Below, in pieces: positions 11,232-21,529 of a stretch of 64,000 nt of DNA. This DNA comes from Endomychus coccineus (taxonomy: Eukaryota > Arthropoda > Insecta > Coleoptera > Endomychidae), in the NCBI GenBank assembly GCA_958510875.1, contig OY294068.1, positions 192,472,315 to 192,536,314 on the forward strand, written 5' to 3'. The notes beneath the pieces are model-generated. The model did no database searches. It saw only the letters and a list, made by a program, of their open reading frames with translations, and was not told the DNA's origin. The number at the start of each line of letters is the position of its first letter. Within the stretch, counting starts at the first letter, position 1. The translations under genes were made by a program, and so were the position numbers.

Positions 11232-12289
11232 TAAACTTATTATCACAAAGACTGTTACAAGCTACAGAAATATTATACCTTGTTGAAGATTTTAAATAAA
11301 TGAACTAAATAAAAACCTCATATTGGAAATGACTCAATTTTAGAAACTGCAATTGCAGAAATGGAAGTTCCTTCTAGGAATGTGCCTAATTCATATGGTA
11401 CTACAACATATACAGTGAAACCTCTATTTAAGGAGTCCCCTCAAAAAAACGGTCAGCTTTCGAATTCGAATTGTATAGGAATTCCCATTATAATGACCCT
11501 TCTCATAATAGTGTGACGTGCTTTGTCACTTTGGCGTTGAATACTTACTTCGGAATGATCTTTATCTCTCGGGCGCCAGATTTTTGTTAAAGGTTAACTC
11601 CTCATTGAGGACTTCTACTAGGGCCCTCTTAACAAAGCCGTCACAGTGCTGTCTAAAGACTGCCTTGTCCCAGGATAGCGTCAGTGAAGAAATATAACCA
11701 GGGGCCGTATTTGACAGGGCAACATGATTTGCATTGAATTACAGGCTTTAATTGTAACTAAATGCGAGAACGGTTATACTGTCTTTTATAAGTTGATGTT
11801 AGCAGAGGTTTCATTCAGTTCCTTGCAATAAGACAACTTTTTCAACTATTGACTTTATTAAAAAAAAAACACAATGATAACACTGGTGAATGAATATTAT
11901 GTAATCATTAATCTTTCGGAGGGAATGCAAGAAAACTCTCTAAGTTCTTTACGGCAAGCGGTTATAGCAAACTAATAAGTTATTTAAAGATATTTTATCA
12001 AGCAAGCAAGCAAGCAACTAATATAAATTCGTGCGGTATTTTCTATTAGGTACTAATCAAAGCGGTTAAAAAGCAGTGCAGGTGAAACGGGTTTCCGTCC
12101 GGCTATCAATACTCGCCCCCGCATCCGCAGATCATCTGTAGTTATTTATGGTTCAAATAATTACAAAATATGATTATGCACTTCAATTGATTCTGCTCTA
12201 ATCTGAGTTAGTACACGGAATCCCTTTACACGGTAATTGCAAAGTAGTGTCAGCTCTTTCAACTTCATTCATACAAAGGATGTCTATAG
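11232..12289. other. No supported gene; possible pogo/Tigger-like end
   Basis: At 11415 the sequence 'cagtgaaacctctatttaag' resembles the terminal inverted repeat of pogo/Tigger-type Tc1-mariner elements. A nearby block (about 11478-11515, 'cccattataatgacccttct') has a diverged relative at about 13549-13580. A short direct repeat (aagc)n occurs near 12003. No coding sequence is supported. Confidence 0.25.
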
Positions 12290-12525
12290 CTCTTACTTCC
12301 GGAGATCACAGTGTGCAAAAACTATAGATATCTCAATCAACAGTACTCCGTTATTTCAGGAGATCACAGTGTACAACTGAGTACTGTGATCCACAAACAC
12401 ACTTTGACCTGCAGTTCCTACTTCCGGAGATCACAGTGTGCAAAAACTGCCGGTAGCTCATTTACACCCTTCCGTTATTTCCGGAGATCACAGTGTACAA
12501 CTGAAGGGTGTGATCCTGTTTAACC
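12290..12525 (+). repeat. Two tandem units of about 124 bp with four GGAGATCACAGTGT motifs
   Basis: The sequence 'cttccggagatcacagtgtg' occurs near 12297 and 12421, and the related 'ggagatcacagtgtacaact' near 12359 and 12483, so each unit has two half-repeats spaced about 62 bp. Each half is followed by a short complementary stretch around 'gtactgtgatcc' or 'agggtgtgatcc' that can pair with 'ggagatcacagt', so hairpins are possible. The 70-codon frame across it is an artefact of the repeat. Confidence 0.7.
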
Positions 12526-13689
12526 TTTTTCACACTCTGACACCATACAATTACTTACAGTTCAATCAATATAATTATTATCGGTAAACGAGGTATAGAT
12601 AGAGCCAGAATAAATCTACTTCGGATAATTTAAACAATTTATCTGATTATTTCTACAGACAATGCCACGGCGCAGTCACAAGTAATGAATCCAGAACAGT
12701 TTCCGCTAAAATAAGCAAGCGGTGATATACAGGTATTATGCGGTTCTAAATCTCACCTTAATTGAATCTGGAATAATAATCACTTTCGGTAGTACCTCGG
12801 TTACTTACTTCTTGGAGTTCAAATTACCAGTTAGAAGTCGGAGTTTAAGTTAGAAATCGAAGTCCAAGGTAGAAGTGTCATTCTTAGGCTGCGATCTGGT
12901 TTAAATACCTTATTTCCTCCGGGTATCATGGAAAGGGATTATTATGTGGAGGGATATTCCCTCTACCGCGACTCACATACATCACTATAATTAACATATT
13001 CGGCGGATCTTCCGAATCATGCTAGAACAGGGTACAGGATTTTGACCCCAATTAACTAATCTAACGAATCGATTAATTCGAGCGTTAAATGAATCAATCC
13101 TGGATTATTCGAAATATGAACTAGATAATTTCGGTGCTAAATAACATAAGTACTTTACAATAATATGATTATTCGGAATCATTCAATAATATTTCATTTT
13201 GCAAGTTTTGAAATGATATTATGAAATATTCATTCTGACTTTACGAACAATTTCTCCTGTTCCTTATTTGATAATCTACAATATTTTTGAGCTTCGTTAC
13301 AATAGAGAAAATACTTGCAATTACACTTCTTATTACCGGTTACAGAACAGATTATAGCAAAAGAAGGGCTGCTTCTCAAGAAGCAGTATTTGTTGTCGGG
13401 GCCCAACTTCTGTCTCACAATAAGATTTACTCAGATAGTTTGATTGCTGTCATCAAGCCTGTACCGTTCATCGTGAAAAGAACTTTACGTATAAATTTCA
13501 CTTACAAATTGTTCAAATCGTTCAGTTTCTAATTCCAGTTATATGGAAGTACCCATTATAATGATGCTCCTAATAGCGGCACTCCCATAAAGGGGCTACG
13601 GTCACTAAAACCGGTATTTCTTAGAAAAAATACTTGCAATTACATCTCCTATTACCAGTCACAGAACAGATTATTGCAATGAAAGGACT
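12526..13689. other. No supported gene
   Basis: AT-rich. A direct repeat is visible: 'aatacttgcaattacacttc' with following 'ttattaccggttacagaaca' near 13310-13350, and a very similar block at 13629-13670. These look like duplicated non-coding sequence. No protein family recognised. Confidence 0.3.
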
Positions 13690-14640
13690 GCTTATAAATA
13701 AACTGTATTGAAAAGTGCAAAAGGGAAACGAGGCAGCTCTTCAATAGAGCTAGAAAAGTCGGGACCAGGGAGGCCTGGGATCAAAACAAAATCAGTCAGA
13801 AGCAATATAAGAACATATTGAGAGAGTCCCAAAGAAATTCTTGGGAGAATCTCCGGTCTGGTACTGAGCCCATCCAGATATGGCCTCTGTCTTTTCATCA
13901 AGTATTACAGGCAGGATTATCTTCTTCCACGAATATCCCAAGTTTGTGGGTTAAGTTTAGTACATCGGACATTGCAATATTCATTGTCTTCTCAATATCT
14001 CTATCATTAACATCAATTCTTCGGGATCTTAATTCTAACGATTTTTTTTCTCTGACGTGGAAAAAAAAACTCATGATTGAGCTCATTGAGAACAACATTA
14101 ATTATAGATATTCTACTTATTCGATCTATAATATCCTTGATACTAAAATCAACAATAGTTGAATATGTTGATGTCATAGATCTAGTAGCTCGAAAAACTT
14201 CCTCACATACTTGGCTGCCATATAGCCATGATAAAAACATTAACTCGTTTAAACTTGAAAGGATCTGTATCAATTTTATAATTTTTATTAAATTGTGAGC
14301 GTTAATTTCGATACACACACATGTATCTAATGATATGATGTTGTCCTTGAGGGTATATTCTGCATAATCAAGTATCCATTTCCTACAAACACGTAAAAAA
14401 AAATACAGCAAACCAAATACGATAAATGCGAGTGTGAATAGCTAAATCTTTTTCTAAATAGGATGTAACTGCATAGTTCATTATTGTTGAATATGCCAGT
14501 CGCTTCACTATCCGAAATTACCTTTACATATCGATCACTTTTTTTGAACACATTTTTTCGGCAGCTCGAAAATTCATTCTGTCTTCAGCTTTCAAATCGG
14601 AGATCACCAATAGATGCTTTTCTTTGCAATATTCTTGAAT
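13690..14640 (-). pseudogene. Relic of a large DNA-transposon-type protein, superfamily not assigned
   Basis: In descending coordinates the minus strand reads HLLVISDLKAEDRMNF (near 14610), then ATGIFNNNELCSYI, FFLRVCRKWILDYAEYTLKD, CVCIEINAHNLI, FLSWLYGSQVCEEVFRATRS and MTSTYSTIVDFSIKDIIDRI, and ends DVLNLTHKLGIFVEEDNPAC near 13900. I recall this block order from a long uncharacterised protein that is multicopy in insect genomes, so I treat it as transposon-derived. The longest open piece is 14411-14013 (132 codons); frameshifts split the rest. I cannot name the superfamily from the visible part. Confidence 0.5.
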
Positions 14641-14929
14641 GAGAATATGTAAATGACTAGCGGATGCTATATGCTTTCCAATGGGTAGAACGATAGGAGG
14701 TTGTAGGAGTCGCGTTCGTAACTTTGTGCTGATGGGAACCGTATCCTGTACATAGCAGCATTTGCTATTAAAAAGCTGAGATACTTGCAGGCAACCGGGG
14801 AGTTTGTTGCGGTTCCTGAAAAAAGAAAGTGGGGGCTATACTTAATCCTCAGGAGAGACACTCTAGCTGTTGATGAAGGCCAATTTCTCAGATATAAGCC
14901 TTCTCCATCTCTTTAGAGAGCCATTGAGC

Positions 14930-15490
14930 TAAGCGAGCTTCTTCATTGTGTTTAATAGGGGTGGCACGGCCAGCAAGATCCCAAATGCTGCAGTAGGTGA
15001 TCTCTACCTAGTGGATGTGATGTCTTTGAAGAAGAGTACCTGTATTAGGTTCAGAAGTTCCTGCGATGTAACCAGTTTGGTCCTTTTCCACCAAACGAAA
15101 ATTGCATGACTGAGGCTTGGGATAATAATAGTTGACTAGATCCAGCTGCTTAGGCGCCAAGCTCCACTTCATGTCAATTGATTTCTTACAATGGCAAAAT
15201 ATTGTCATAGCATTTTGGCACCTAGTCTCCAGATACTTCTGCCGGAGTAGTTTTTTGTTCAGGGTGACTCCCAGATTTTGCCCGATTACTATTTTTTTCA
15301 GAGGTTTGATTTTGTACCTTCAGGAGAAAATGGTGATGGTAGTTTTTCTCCTCGTCAGATCCTCCTCATAACCTACCGCCTTAATACCAGCACGGTTTAA
15401 CCTTACTAATAGCTGATCCATGACCAAACTTCATAAAAGGGGGAGGAAAACCTCTTTCTGTGGGCACCCTCCTGATACCGACCCTTTCAG
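14930..15490 (-). pseudogene. LINE reverse transcriptase fragment (family B)
   Basis: Minus strand near 15470: GCPQKEVFLPL in place of the usual GCPQGGVLSPL. Then come LVRLNRAGIKAVGYEEDL (the YADD box decayed to YEED), IGQNLGVTLNKKLL (the KYLGV-type block) and NAMTIFCHCKKSI leading into WSLAPKQLDLVNYYYP. This is RT motif B through the thumb of a non-LTR retrotransposon. It belongs to the same group as the relics at 29765 and 53045. Broken by stops. Confidence 0.7.
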
Positions 15491-15524
15491 AGTATAACCT
15501 TGCCAAGTCGTGGAAAGACGAAAA

Positions 15525-15600
15525 TAATAAGTATATGTGTTAGTGTGACCTATTTTGCCAGAGTTTATATATAATTCATACATGTGTCAAGAATCATTAT
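15525..15600 (+). repeat. Short hammerhead-bearing repeat, 3' fragment
   Basis: Plus strand carries 'gtgttagtgtgacctatttt' then 'tatatataattcatac' and the end 'gtcaagaatca'. This matches the 3' third of the family of about 240 bp. The ribozyme core is absent from this copy. Confidence 0.6.
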
Positions 15601-15810
15601 TAACAGGTCTAGAACAAACACAACAATAGGAGCTGGCTTGGTTTTGCGATTCCAGATGTATTGATGGGTACTCCATGCAAATGGGGAATCCCAACACAGT
15701 CTTCCAAGCCGAAATGCTTGTTTCAGCTTGGCTATGGTAAGATAAATAAGACCATCTGGACCTATGCGGACTGTCGAACGAAACACAACTTTCTGAAAAG
15801 CTCGACTATA
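15601..15810 (-). other. Unrecognised open segment with possible splice acceptor
   Basis: Part of a 141-codon minus frame (15990-15565). The part from about 15795 down reads KVVFRSTVRIGPDGL, then IYLTIAKLKQAFRLGRLCW, and it is preceded by a pyrimidine-rich 'gagcttttcag', which would be a fair splice acceptor. Its composition looks more coding-like than its surroundings. I do not know the family. It could be a host exon, or a piece of the BEL/LINE relics that flank it. Confidence 0.25.
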
Positions 15811-15959
15811 TCCTTGAAAGTTGACACGCGAAAAAAAATTTGCTGTTTGAAGTACACGAGTTAACGACATCATAAAAAATAAACGTGAATTGAAGAACCT
15901 CTTTGGAGAAACTAAGTTCCTCCCTCCTCCATGGATCCGCTGTTGTAAGGTACATCCTT

Positions 15960-16070
15960 CCCGACATCTACTTTCTAATAAATATATCACCAGCTCAAAA
16001 AGTATTTGATCCTATAGGATTTATCAGTCCAGAATTGCTTATTCTAAAGGAACAAAAGAAAGTACAAGTT
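15960..16070 (+). pseudogene. BEL/Pao polyprotein fragment
   Basis: Plus strand: ISPAQKVFDPIGFISPELL followed by ILKEQKK. This corresponds to the conserved 'AQK-DP-GF-P' block downstream of RT in BEL/Pao LTR retrotransposons. Only about 30 residues are recognisable. No LTRs were found, so it is a small dead fragment. Confidence 0.55.
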
Positions 16071-16099
16071 ATTTCAATATATTTAGTAAATATTCGTAA

Positions 16100-16345
16100 T
16101 AAAGATTCTTGACCCAGGTATGAATTATATATAAATTCTGGGGAAATAGGTCACATAAACACTTATGTTTTATATTACTTCAATAACCTGATTACTTAGA
16201 ACTAATTGTATTAACACAAAGCGTCTTCATCGCACCAACTTTGTTTAAATGCCAAACGTCGCCGAAACGAACAGAAAAATGAAATCGGAATTATAACACA
16301 GCAATGTTATAGTATAATATCAAGAATCCACTATTTAGCAGAACT
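16100..16345 (-). repeat. Short hammerhead-family repeat with core deleted
   Basis: Begins 'gattcttgacccaggtatga' then 'attatatataaattctgggg' and 'aaataggtcacataaacact'. It later has 'acacaaagcgtcttcatcgc', 'ccaaacgtcgccgaaacgaa' and ends 'aatatcaagaatccac'. Both outer ends of the unit are present (GATTCTTGA ... TCAAGAATC, an inverted pair), but the hammerhead segment between them is missing. Confidence 0.65.
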
Positions 16346-16385
16346 ATCAAAAAATACTAGCACATTTCATAACTTCATTGTAATA

Positions 16386-16427
16386 ATTCTTCTGATGATG
16401 GTCGAAGACCGAAACGTACGTAAAGAC
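16386..16427 (+). ncRNA. Hammerhead-ribozyme-like core
   Basis: TTCTT, CTGATGA, T, GGTC-GAA-GACC, GAAA, CGTACGTA, AAGAC. Stem II is 4 bp with a 3-base loop. Stem III is CG-TA-CG closed by the core A-T pair. Stem I pairs four bases (UCUU with AAGA). The expected cleavage is after the A of 'CGTA'. Only the extra T after CTGATGA departs from the standard core. Confidence 0.6.
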
Positions 16428-16480
16428 TGAAATATAAAACATAAGCGTTAATTGTCCTATTTCCCGAGAATTTATATATA
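16386..16480 (+). repeat. Short hammerhead-bearing repeat, partial
   Basis: Plus-strand copy from the ribozyme core to 'tgtcctatttcccgagaatt' and 'tatatata'. It lies only 40 bp from the core-deleted copy at 16100-16345, in opposite orientation. Confidence 0.65.
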
Positions 16481-17567
16481 GTAAATATTCGTGTAATACC
16501 GGAAAATACTGTGCAATATTTACATTATGGCGAAGGCGACGGGACTTTAATATGGCATTAAGAAAGGAATGGGGTTTCTCAGAAGATAGATAAAGGTCAT
16601 TTGCAATATTCACACTCATGATGACCGGCGATGCCAAAGTAGTTGTTTGGGGAATTTGCAGGAAATATGGTATTAGCAGGGTATCAACAGAATTAATTCT
16701 ATTTCTGTAGTGTCGAATTGGTTATTATTAAAACAAAAATTTAAGACGTTTACTGAAATTTTTTAGAACACTCGAATTTCGGAATATCATGTTGCTACCA
16801 TCTGAAATGTTATTGCAAGAAATTTGACTATTGCTTAGAGATGATTAAACTTTTATGTTCCACATGCATTCAGAAATAACATTCACACTCTACATATATT
16901 CCCCGTATTTGCTCGATTTTCATTATGCCATCTCTAACGACTTGATATACAGAATCCGTAAAATCATCAAAGCCACGAGCGGCGAGCGTGATTTATATGC
17001 CGAACAAATGAAGATTGCAACTGTACAAGAAAGATGGTCGGCAGAAATGATTCACTTCCTGTACCCGGAAATATTGATCCTACCCTCACATTTGTAAGTG
17101 TCGTTCCTTACAAATTACCGAGAATTGAAGGTACTTCTAGTGAGATTATCGTTCTCGTTTTTGTACAACCTTTCAACGGAAAGTCTATTTCTACGATTTA
17201 GATAAAGCTATGATTTGTACAGTTTTCTCTCTTGGAAAAGGAAAATACGGAACCGCCCACTTGAAAACGGAAGGTCAATGAATGAACGAGTTCTTTTATT
17301 ATGTTGTTTCATGGAACGTATTATTTTTCCAAATGCCAAAATCTCGATAGTTCCAAATCATTTTATTCATTCAAGCAATACACATTACAGTAATAATTCT
17401 ATAGAATCAAAAAATAATCACGATGAATAAGGACTGCAGTACAATTTTATGCAAACTTTCGCATAGGCACATTGAAATGTAATTGTGTTTACAGCCCTAT
17501 GAAAAATTGAATTACAAATACTATGACGAAGGATATATTCCCACGAGAGTATATTATTGTATTTTAT
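16481..17567. other. No supported gene
   Basis: An 80-codon plus frame at 16855-17097 contains SGERDLYAEQMKIATVQERW and then AEMIHFLYPEILILP. It looks protein-like but I do not recognise it, and nothing supports exon boundaries. The remainder is AT-rich without features. Confidence 0.25.
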
Positions 17568-17627
17568 TGAACTATATATAAAAATTCTCGGGAAATAGGT
17601 CACAATAACACTTTGTTTTAACTATTC

Positions 17628-17671
17628 GTCTTTACGTACGTTTCGGTCTCACGACCATCATCAGAAGACTC
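17628..17671 (-). ncRNA. Hammerhead-ribozyme-like core (left arm)
   Basis: Exact complement of the right-arm core: GTCTT, CTGATGA, T, GGTC-GTGA-GACC, GAAA, CGTACGTA, AAGAC on the minus strand. See the right-arm entry for pairing. Confidence 0.6.
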
Positions 17672-17746
17672 ACTATGTCTAAAAAGGGGGTTTATTAAAA
17701 CTAATTATAGCATATAGTTTTAATAAACCCCCTTTTTAGACATAGT

Positions 17747-17790
17747 GAGTCTTCTGATGATGGTCGTGAGACCGAAACGTACGTAAAGAC
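17747..17790 (+). ncRNA. Hammerhead-ribozyme-like core (right arm), best copy
   Basis: GTCTT (stem I, 5' side), CTGATGA, T, GGTC-GTGA-GACC (stem II with tetraloop), GAAA, CG-TA-CG-T (short stem III), A (cleavage base), AAGAC (stem I, 3' side). Stem I has 5 bp and pairs perfectly. This is a type I hammerhead of the short-stem-III kind reported for PLEs and animal retrozymes. One unpaired U lies between CUGAUGA and stem II. Confidence 0.65.
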
Positions 17791-17885
17791 GAATAGTTAA
17801 AACAAAGTGTTATTGTGACCTATTTCCCGAGAATTTTTATATATAATTCATACTGGGTCAAGAATCTTATTATTTTATTGAACCA

Positions 17886-19458
17886 TAATGTCAACCGTAT
17901 TTTTCTGGTTATAAATATATACCACAAGCATGTATTTAACCTACAGATGTGTCTAAAATTGCCATCTTAAGATGATGTCATCGAAGTGTGAAGATGCAGT
18001 CTATTCTGTGTTGACTCTGTGGTGTAATGGGATAAATAGTTGAACTATCAGACTAAATGAAGGTTTCCGATATAATAACTATAATTCACTATTTTTAGGG
18101 TTCCTTCAAGGAATCCCTGCAAAATGAAAAAATTGATGGGAATAGTGGAATGTTGAAGTTTTATTACAACTACTGCTAACAGTTTTTGTAGTTGTAACTT
18201 CTCAAATAATATTCATACCGTGCTCTGGAAACATATTGCAAGCAGCTAAATCCTGATGATCCAGATGGCGATCAAAAAGGACAATTACGCAAAGCAAGTT
18301 GCTGTATTATGAACTTCACATTTATCTGATGATTATATGTAAGCTTTAAATATTTTCATTCTATTATTTAAAATCTGTAACAGAAATTGACACTCTGTTG
18401 ATTATTATGTGAGCAAAAGATGTTAAAACTCCAATAACTCATGAACGACAATTTGCATGTTTCCACGAGCTTGATATTTGACAGTTGAAAACAGTTGGAG
18501 CAAAGGTGGAATGCAACATCTTTTAAAATCAATCAGATGTTATTTAATATATCTCATGTAGTCAGATTGATGAGCTGCGGTGAACTATATATATGACCAT
18601 ATGTGACCATGATTGGTTGAAATTCCACGAGCACTAATAGGATCCTCCTTCCTCTGAGTACTTTTTATACATAATATGAGCGCCAAGCGATTGCAGAAAC
18701 ATCCGAGGATAGAGAAGTGTATACAGAGTCGAAAAATTGTTTACTATGAGCTCTTCTCACATTCTCCTTCTAGGCGATCTCTAATGTTCCGAACTATACG
18801 AGACTGTGTCCACACAAGACAGCCTACTGAGAAACATATTCTATTTTATTTGTTTTTATGAGATAAAAACTGTCACATTTTATATTCTGACCACACGGAC
18901 ATTGTGTGAGCCATCGGTGGAATATTGAAAGAGGAGATGGGTTTTGAAATGTTCTTGAATATTTTATGGTTATAGGCATCAGGGAAGACCTCTCAAGCAA
19001 AGAGTCCCACAACTTCTTCAATAGAAAAATGAAGACTGGTAGAAAGGAGTTCGGCATGTCTCGAGCTTTCATCGAGGGGTTCCCGAGTGCCCACGTCTTG
19101 ACCTAATCCTCTTTCTGATTCTTATAAATGATGCATTTGCTTTCGAATCATAGAATGTTCAACTATTGTACACACATGGTTTAAAACATATCAAACTGTG
19201 AGCTAATGCGTTTTTATAAATTAAATGAACATGTGATAGCTATATGAGAATATAATGAACATTTTCCTCCTATAATCGGTAATAACTATGATTGATTTGA
19301 GTATTCCATCCGACTGTGATCCTAAGAAACTTAATATAATTTACTTAAGTTCAAGTTTTCAGAATATTGGGATTCTTGAGAAAAAATTGTGATAGAATTT
19401 ATGATATTAAGGCTTTAAAATTCATCTATAACTGTTCAGTTCATAGTTTATTGGAGTA
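17886..19458 (+). repeat. Tandem duplication, copy 1 (about 1573 bp)
   Basis: Starts at 'ataatgtcaaccgtattttt' and is followed directly by a second copy with the same order of sequence. Matching points are offset by 1573 (for example 18824 and 20397), with a few small indels near the end. It contains a family A LINE C-terminus on the minus strand (18824-19120) but no intact gene. Confidence 0.9.
18824..19120 (-). pseudogene. LINE ORF2 C-terminus relic (family A), duplicated
   Basis: Minus frame: RDMPNSFLPVFIFLLKKLWD, then SLLERSSLMPITIKYS and FQNPSPLSIFHRWL. The pattern SFLP-x-LW-SL ... Y-x-FK is the conserved tail of many LINE ORF2 proteins, where it follows the RT thumb. Only the last 60-80 residues are present. 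A second copy with a few substitutions lies at 20397-20690. Confidence 0.55.
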
Positions 19459-21028
19459 TAATGTCAACCGTATTTTTCTGGTTATAAATATATACCACAA
19501 GCATGTATTTAACCTACAGATGTGTCCAAAATTGCCATCTTAAGATGATGTCATCGAAGTGTGAAGATGCAGTCTATTCTGTGTTGACTCTGTGGTGTAA
19601 TGGGATAAATAGTTGAACTATCAGACTAAATGAAGGTTTCCGATATAATAACTATAATTCACTATTTTTAGGGTTCCTTCAAGGAATCCCTGCAAAATGA
19701 AAAAATTGATGGGAATAGTGGAATGTTGAAGTTTTATTACAACTACTGCTAACAGTTTTTGTAGTTGTAACTTCTCAAATAATATTCATACCGTGCTCTG
19801 GTAACATATTGCAAGCAGCTAAATCCTGATGATCCAGATGGCGATCAAAAAGGACAATTATGCAGAGCAAGTTGCTGTATTATGAACTTCACATTTATCT
19901 CATGACTATATGTAAGCTTTAAATATTTTCATTCTATTATTTAAAATCTGTAACAGAAATTGACACTCTGTTGATTATTATGTGAGCAAAAGATGTTAAA
20001 ACTCCAATAACTCATGAACGACAATTTGCATGTTTCCACGAGCTTGATATTTGACAGTTGAAAACAGTTGGAGCAAAGGTGGAATGCAACATCTTTTAAA
20101 ATCAATCAGATGTTATTTAATATATCTCATGTAGTCAGATTGATGAGCTGCGGTGAACTATATATATGACCATATGTGACCATGATTGGTTGAAATTCCA
20201 CGAGCACTAATAGGATCCTCCTTCCTCTGAGTACTTTTTATACATAATATGAGCGCCAAGCGATTGCAGAAACATCCGAGGATAGAGAAGTGTATACAGA
20301 GTTGAAGAATTGTTTATTATGAGCTCTTCTAACATTATCCTGCTAGGCGATCTCTAATGTCCCGAACTATACGAGACTGTGCCCACACAAGACAGTCTAC
20401 TGAGAAACATATTCTATTTTATTTGTTTTTATGAGATAAAAACTGTCACATTTTATATTCTGACCACACGGACATTGTGTGAGCCATCGGTGGAATATTG
20501 GAAGAGGAGATGGGTTTCGAAATGTTCTTGAATATTTTCTGGTTATAGGCATCAGGGAAGACCTCTCAAGCGAAGAGTCCCACAACTTCTTCAATAGAAA
20601 AATGAAGTCTGGTAGAAAGGAGTTCGGCATGTCTCGAGCTTTCATCGAGGGGTTCCCCAGTGCCCACGTCTTGACCTAATCCTTTTTCTGATTCTTATAA
20701 ATGATGCATTTGCTTTCGAATAATAGAACGTTTAGCTATTGTACACACATGATTTAAAACAGATCAAACTGTGAGCTAATGCGTTTTTATAAATTAAACG
20801 AACATGTGATAGGTATATGAGAATATAATGAAAATTTTCCTCCTTGAAATCGATAATAACTATGATTTGGGTATTCCATCCGACTGTGATCCTAAGAAAC
20901 TTAATATAATTTATTTAAGTTCAAGTTTTCAGAATATTGGGATTTTTGAAAAAAATTGTGATAGAATTTATGATATTAAGGCTATAAAATTCATCTATAA
21001 CTGTTGAGTTCATAGTTTATTGGAATAT
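19459..21028 (+). repeat. Tandem duplication, copy 2
   Basis: Second unit of the 1.57 kb duplication, nearly identical to 17886-19458. Differences include 'acaattacgcaaagcaagtt' against 'acaattatgcagagcaagtt', and small indels near 20840-20960. The scarce mismatches suggest a recent event or a collapsed or duplicated assembly segment. Confidence 0.9.
20397..20690 (-). pseudogene. LINE ORF2 C-terminus relic (family A), second copy
   Basis: Same frame as the first copy with a handful of residue changes (PVFIF to PDFIF, LLERS to SLERS, TIKYS to TRKYS, PLSIF to PLPIF). No recognisable RT domain precedes it. Confidence 0.55.
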
Positions 21029-21425
21029 ATTCGCACAATGGTCTCCATGATTATGATGGACTCATAAAAAAGTTCTAGGAATGGTGCAAAACAAGTTTGA
21101 AATTGAGCATTCAATACAAAAACATAAAGAATGAAATAAGACGAAAGCTTGCTGGTATTGAAAGCTTGGCATCAAATAAAGAAAAAGCTCACCTTTTCTT
21201 TTAGAATAAATTGCTGAACGATGTTATTGATTGTGAAACTTTACTATCGGGAATATTGTTTACAATGCCATCTCATATCACACGGCAGATGCAAATGTTA
21301 TGTGGACGTTATTTCCCCTTAAATTATGGTAGTTCTGCCTTTTCAAACCTATTTGTTGTCAACTTCAATAGTGCAAGAAAAGAAATGTTTCCTCAACTCT
21401 ACATTATAAATGTACGTATATGTTA
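21029..21425 (+). pseudogene. LINE ORF2 C-terminus relic
   Basis: In shifting plus frames: WSP and DYDGLIKKV near 21040, VQNKF and a basic stretch KHKE, NEIRRKLAGIESLASNKEK, LNDVIDCETLLSGILFTMP, then NSARKEMFPQLYIINV. The series 'Q-KFLRY', 'LLNDVIDC..LL..I.F..P' and the final 'R' block is the usual C-terminal sequence of Jockey/CR1-type LINE proteins. Several frameshifts. Confidence 0.5.
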
Positions 21426-21529
21426 GCCATTATAAATCACAGTCTTGTCTTGTATACAGGTTGTTACAAATTTGATGCATTAGCATTACTATCTCGTTTA
21501 CTAAAAGATTAGTGATAGAATATAAAAAA

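Larger units (their letters stand above)
17568..17850. repeat. Near-perfect 283 bp palindrome made of two head-to-head hammerhead repeats
   Basis: Arms of about 140 bp mirror each other around position 17709 with practically no mismatch, from 'tatatataaaaattctcggg' at the left to its complement at the right. Each arm is half of the hammerhead repeat, so two ribozyme cores face away from the centre (17628-17671 minus, 17747-17790 plus). The central part has 'aaaaagggggtttattaaaa'. A palindrome this perfect is either recent or maintained by gene conversion, and it would extrude a cruciform or give a long hairpin RNA. Confidence 0.9.

Noticed and set aside
12311..12523. 70-codon plus frame rich in Ser and Cys
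   Set aside because: Explained by the 124 bp tandem repeat; no start context or family.
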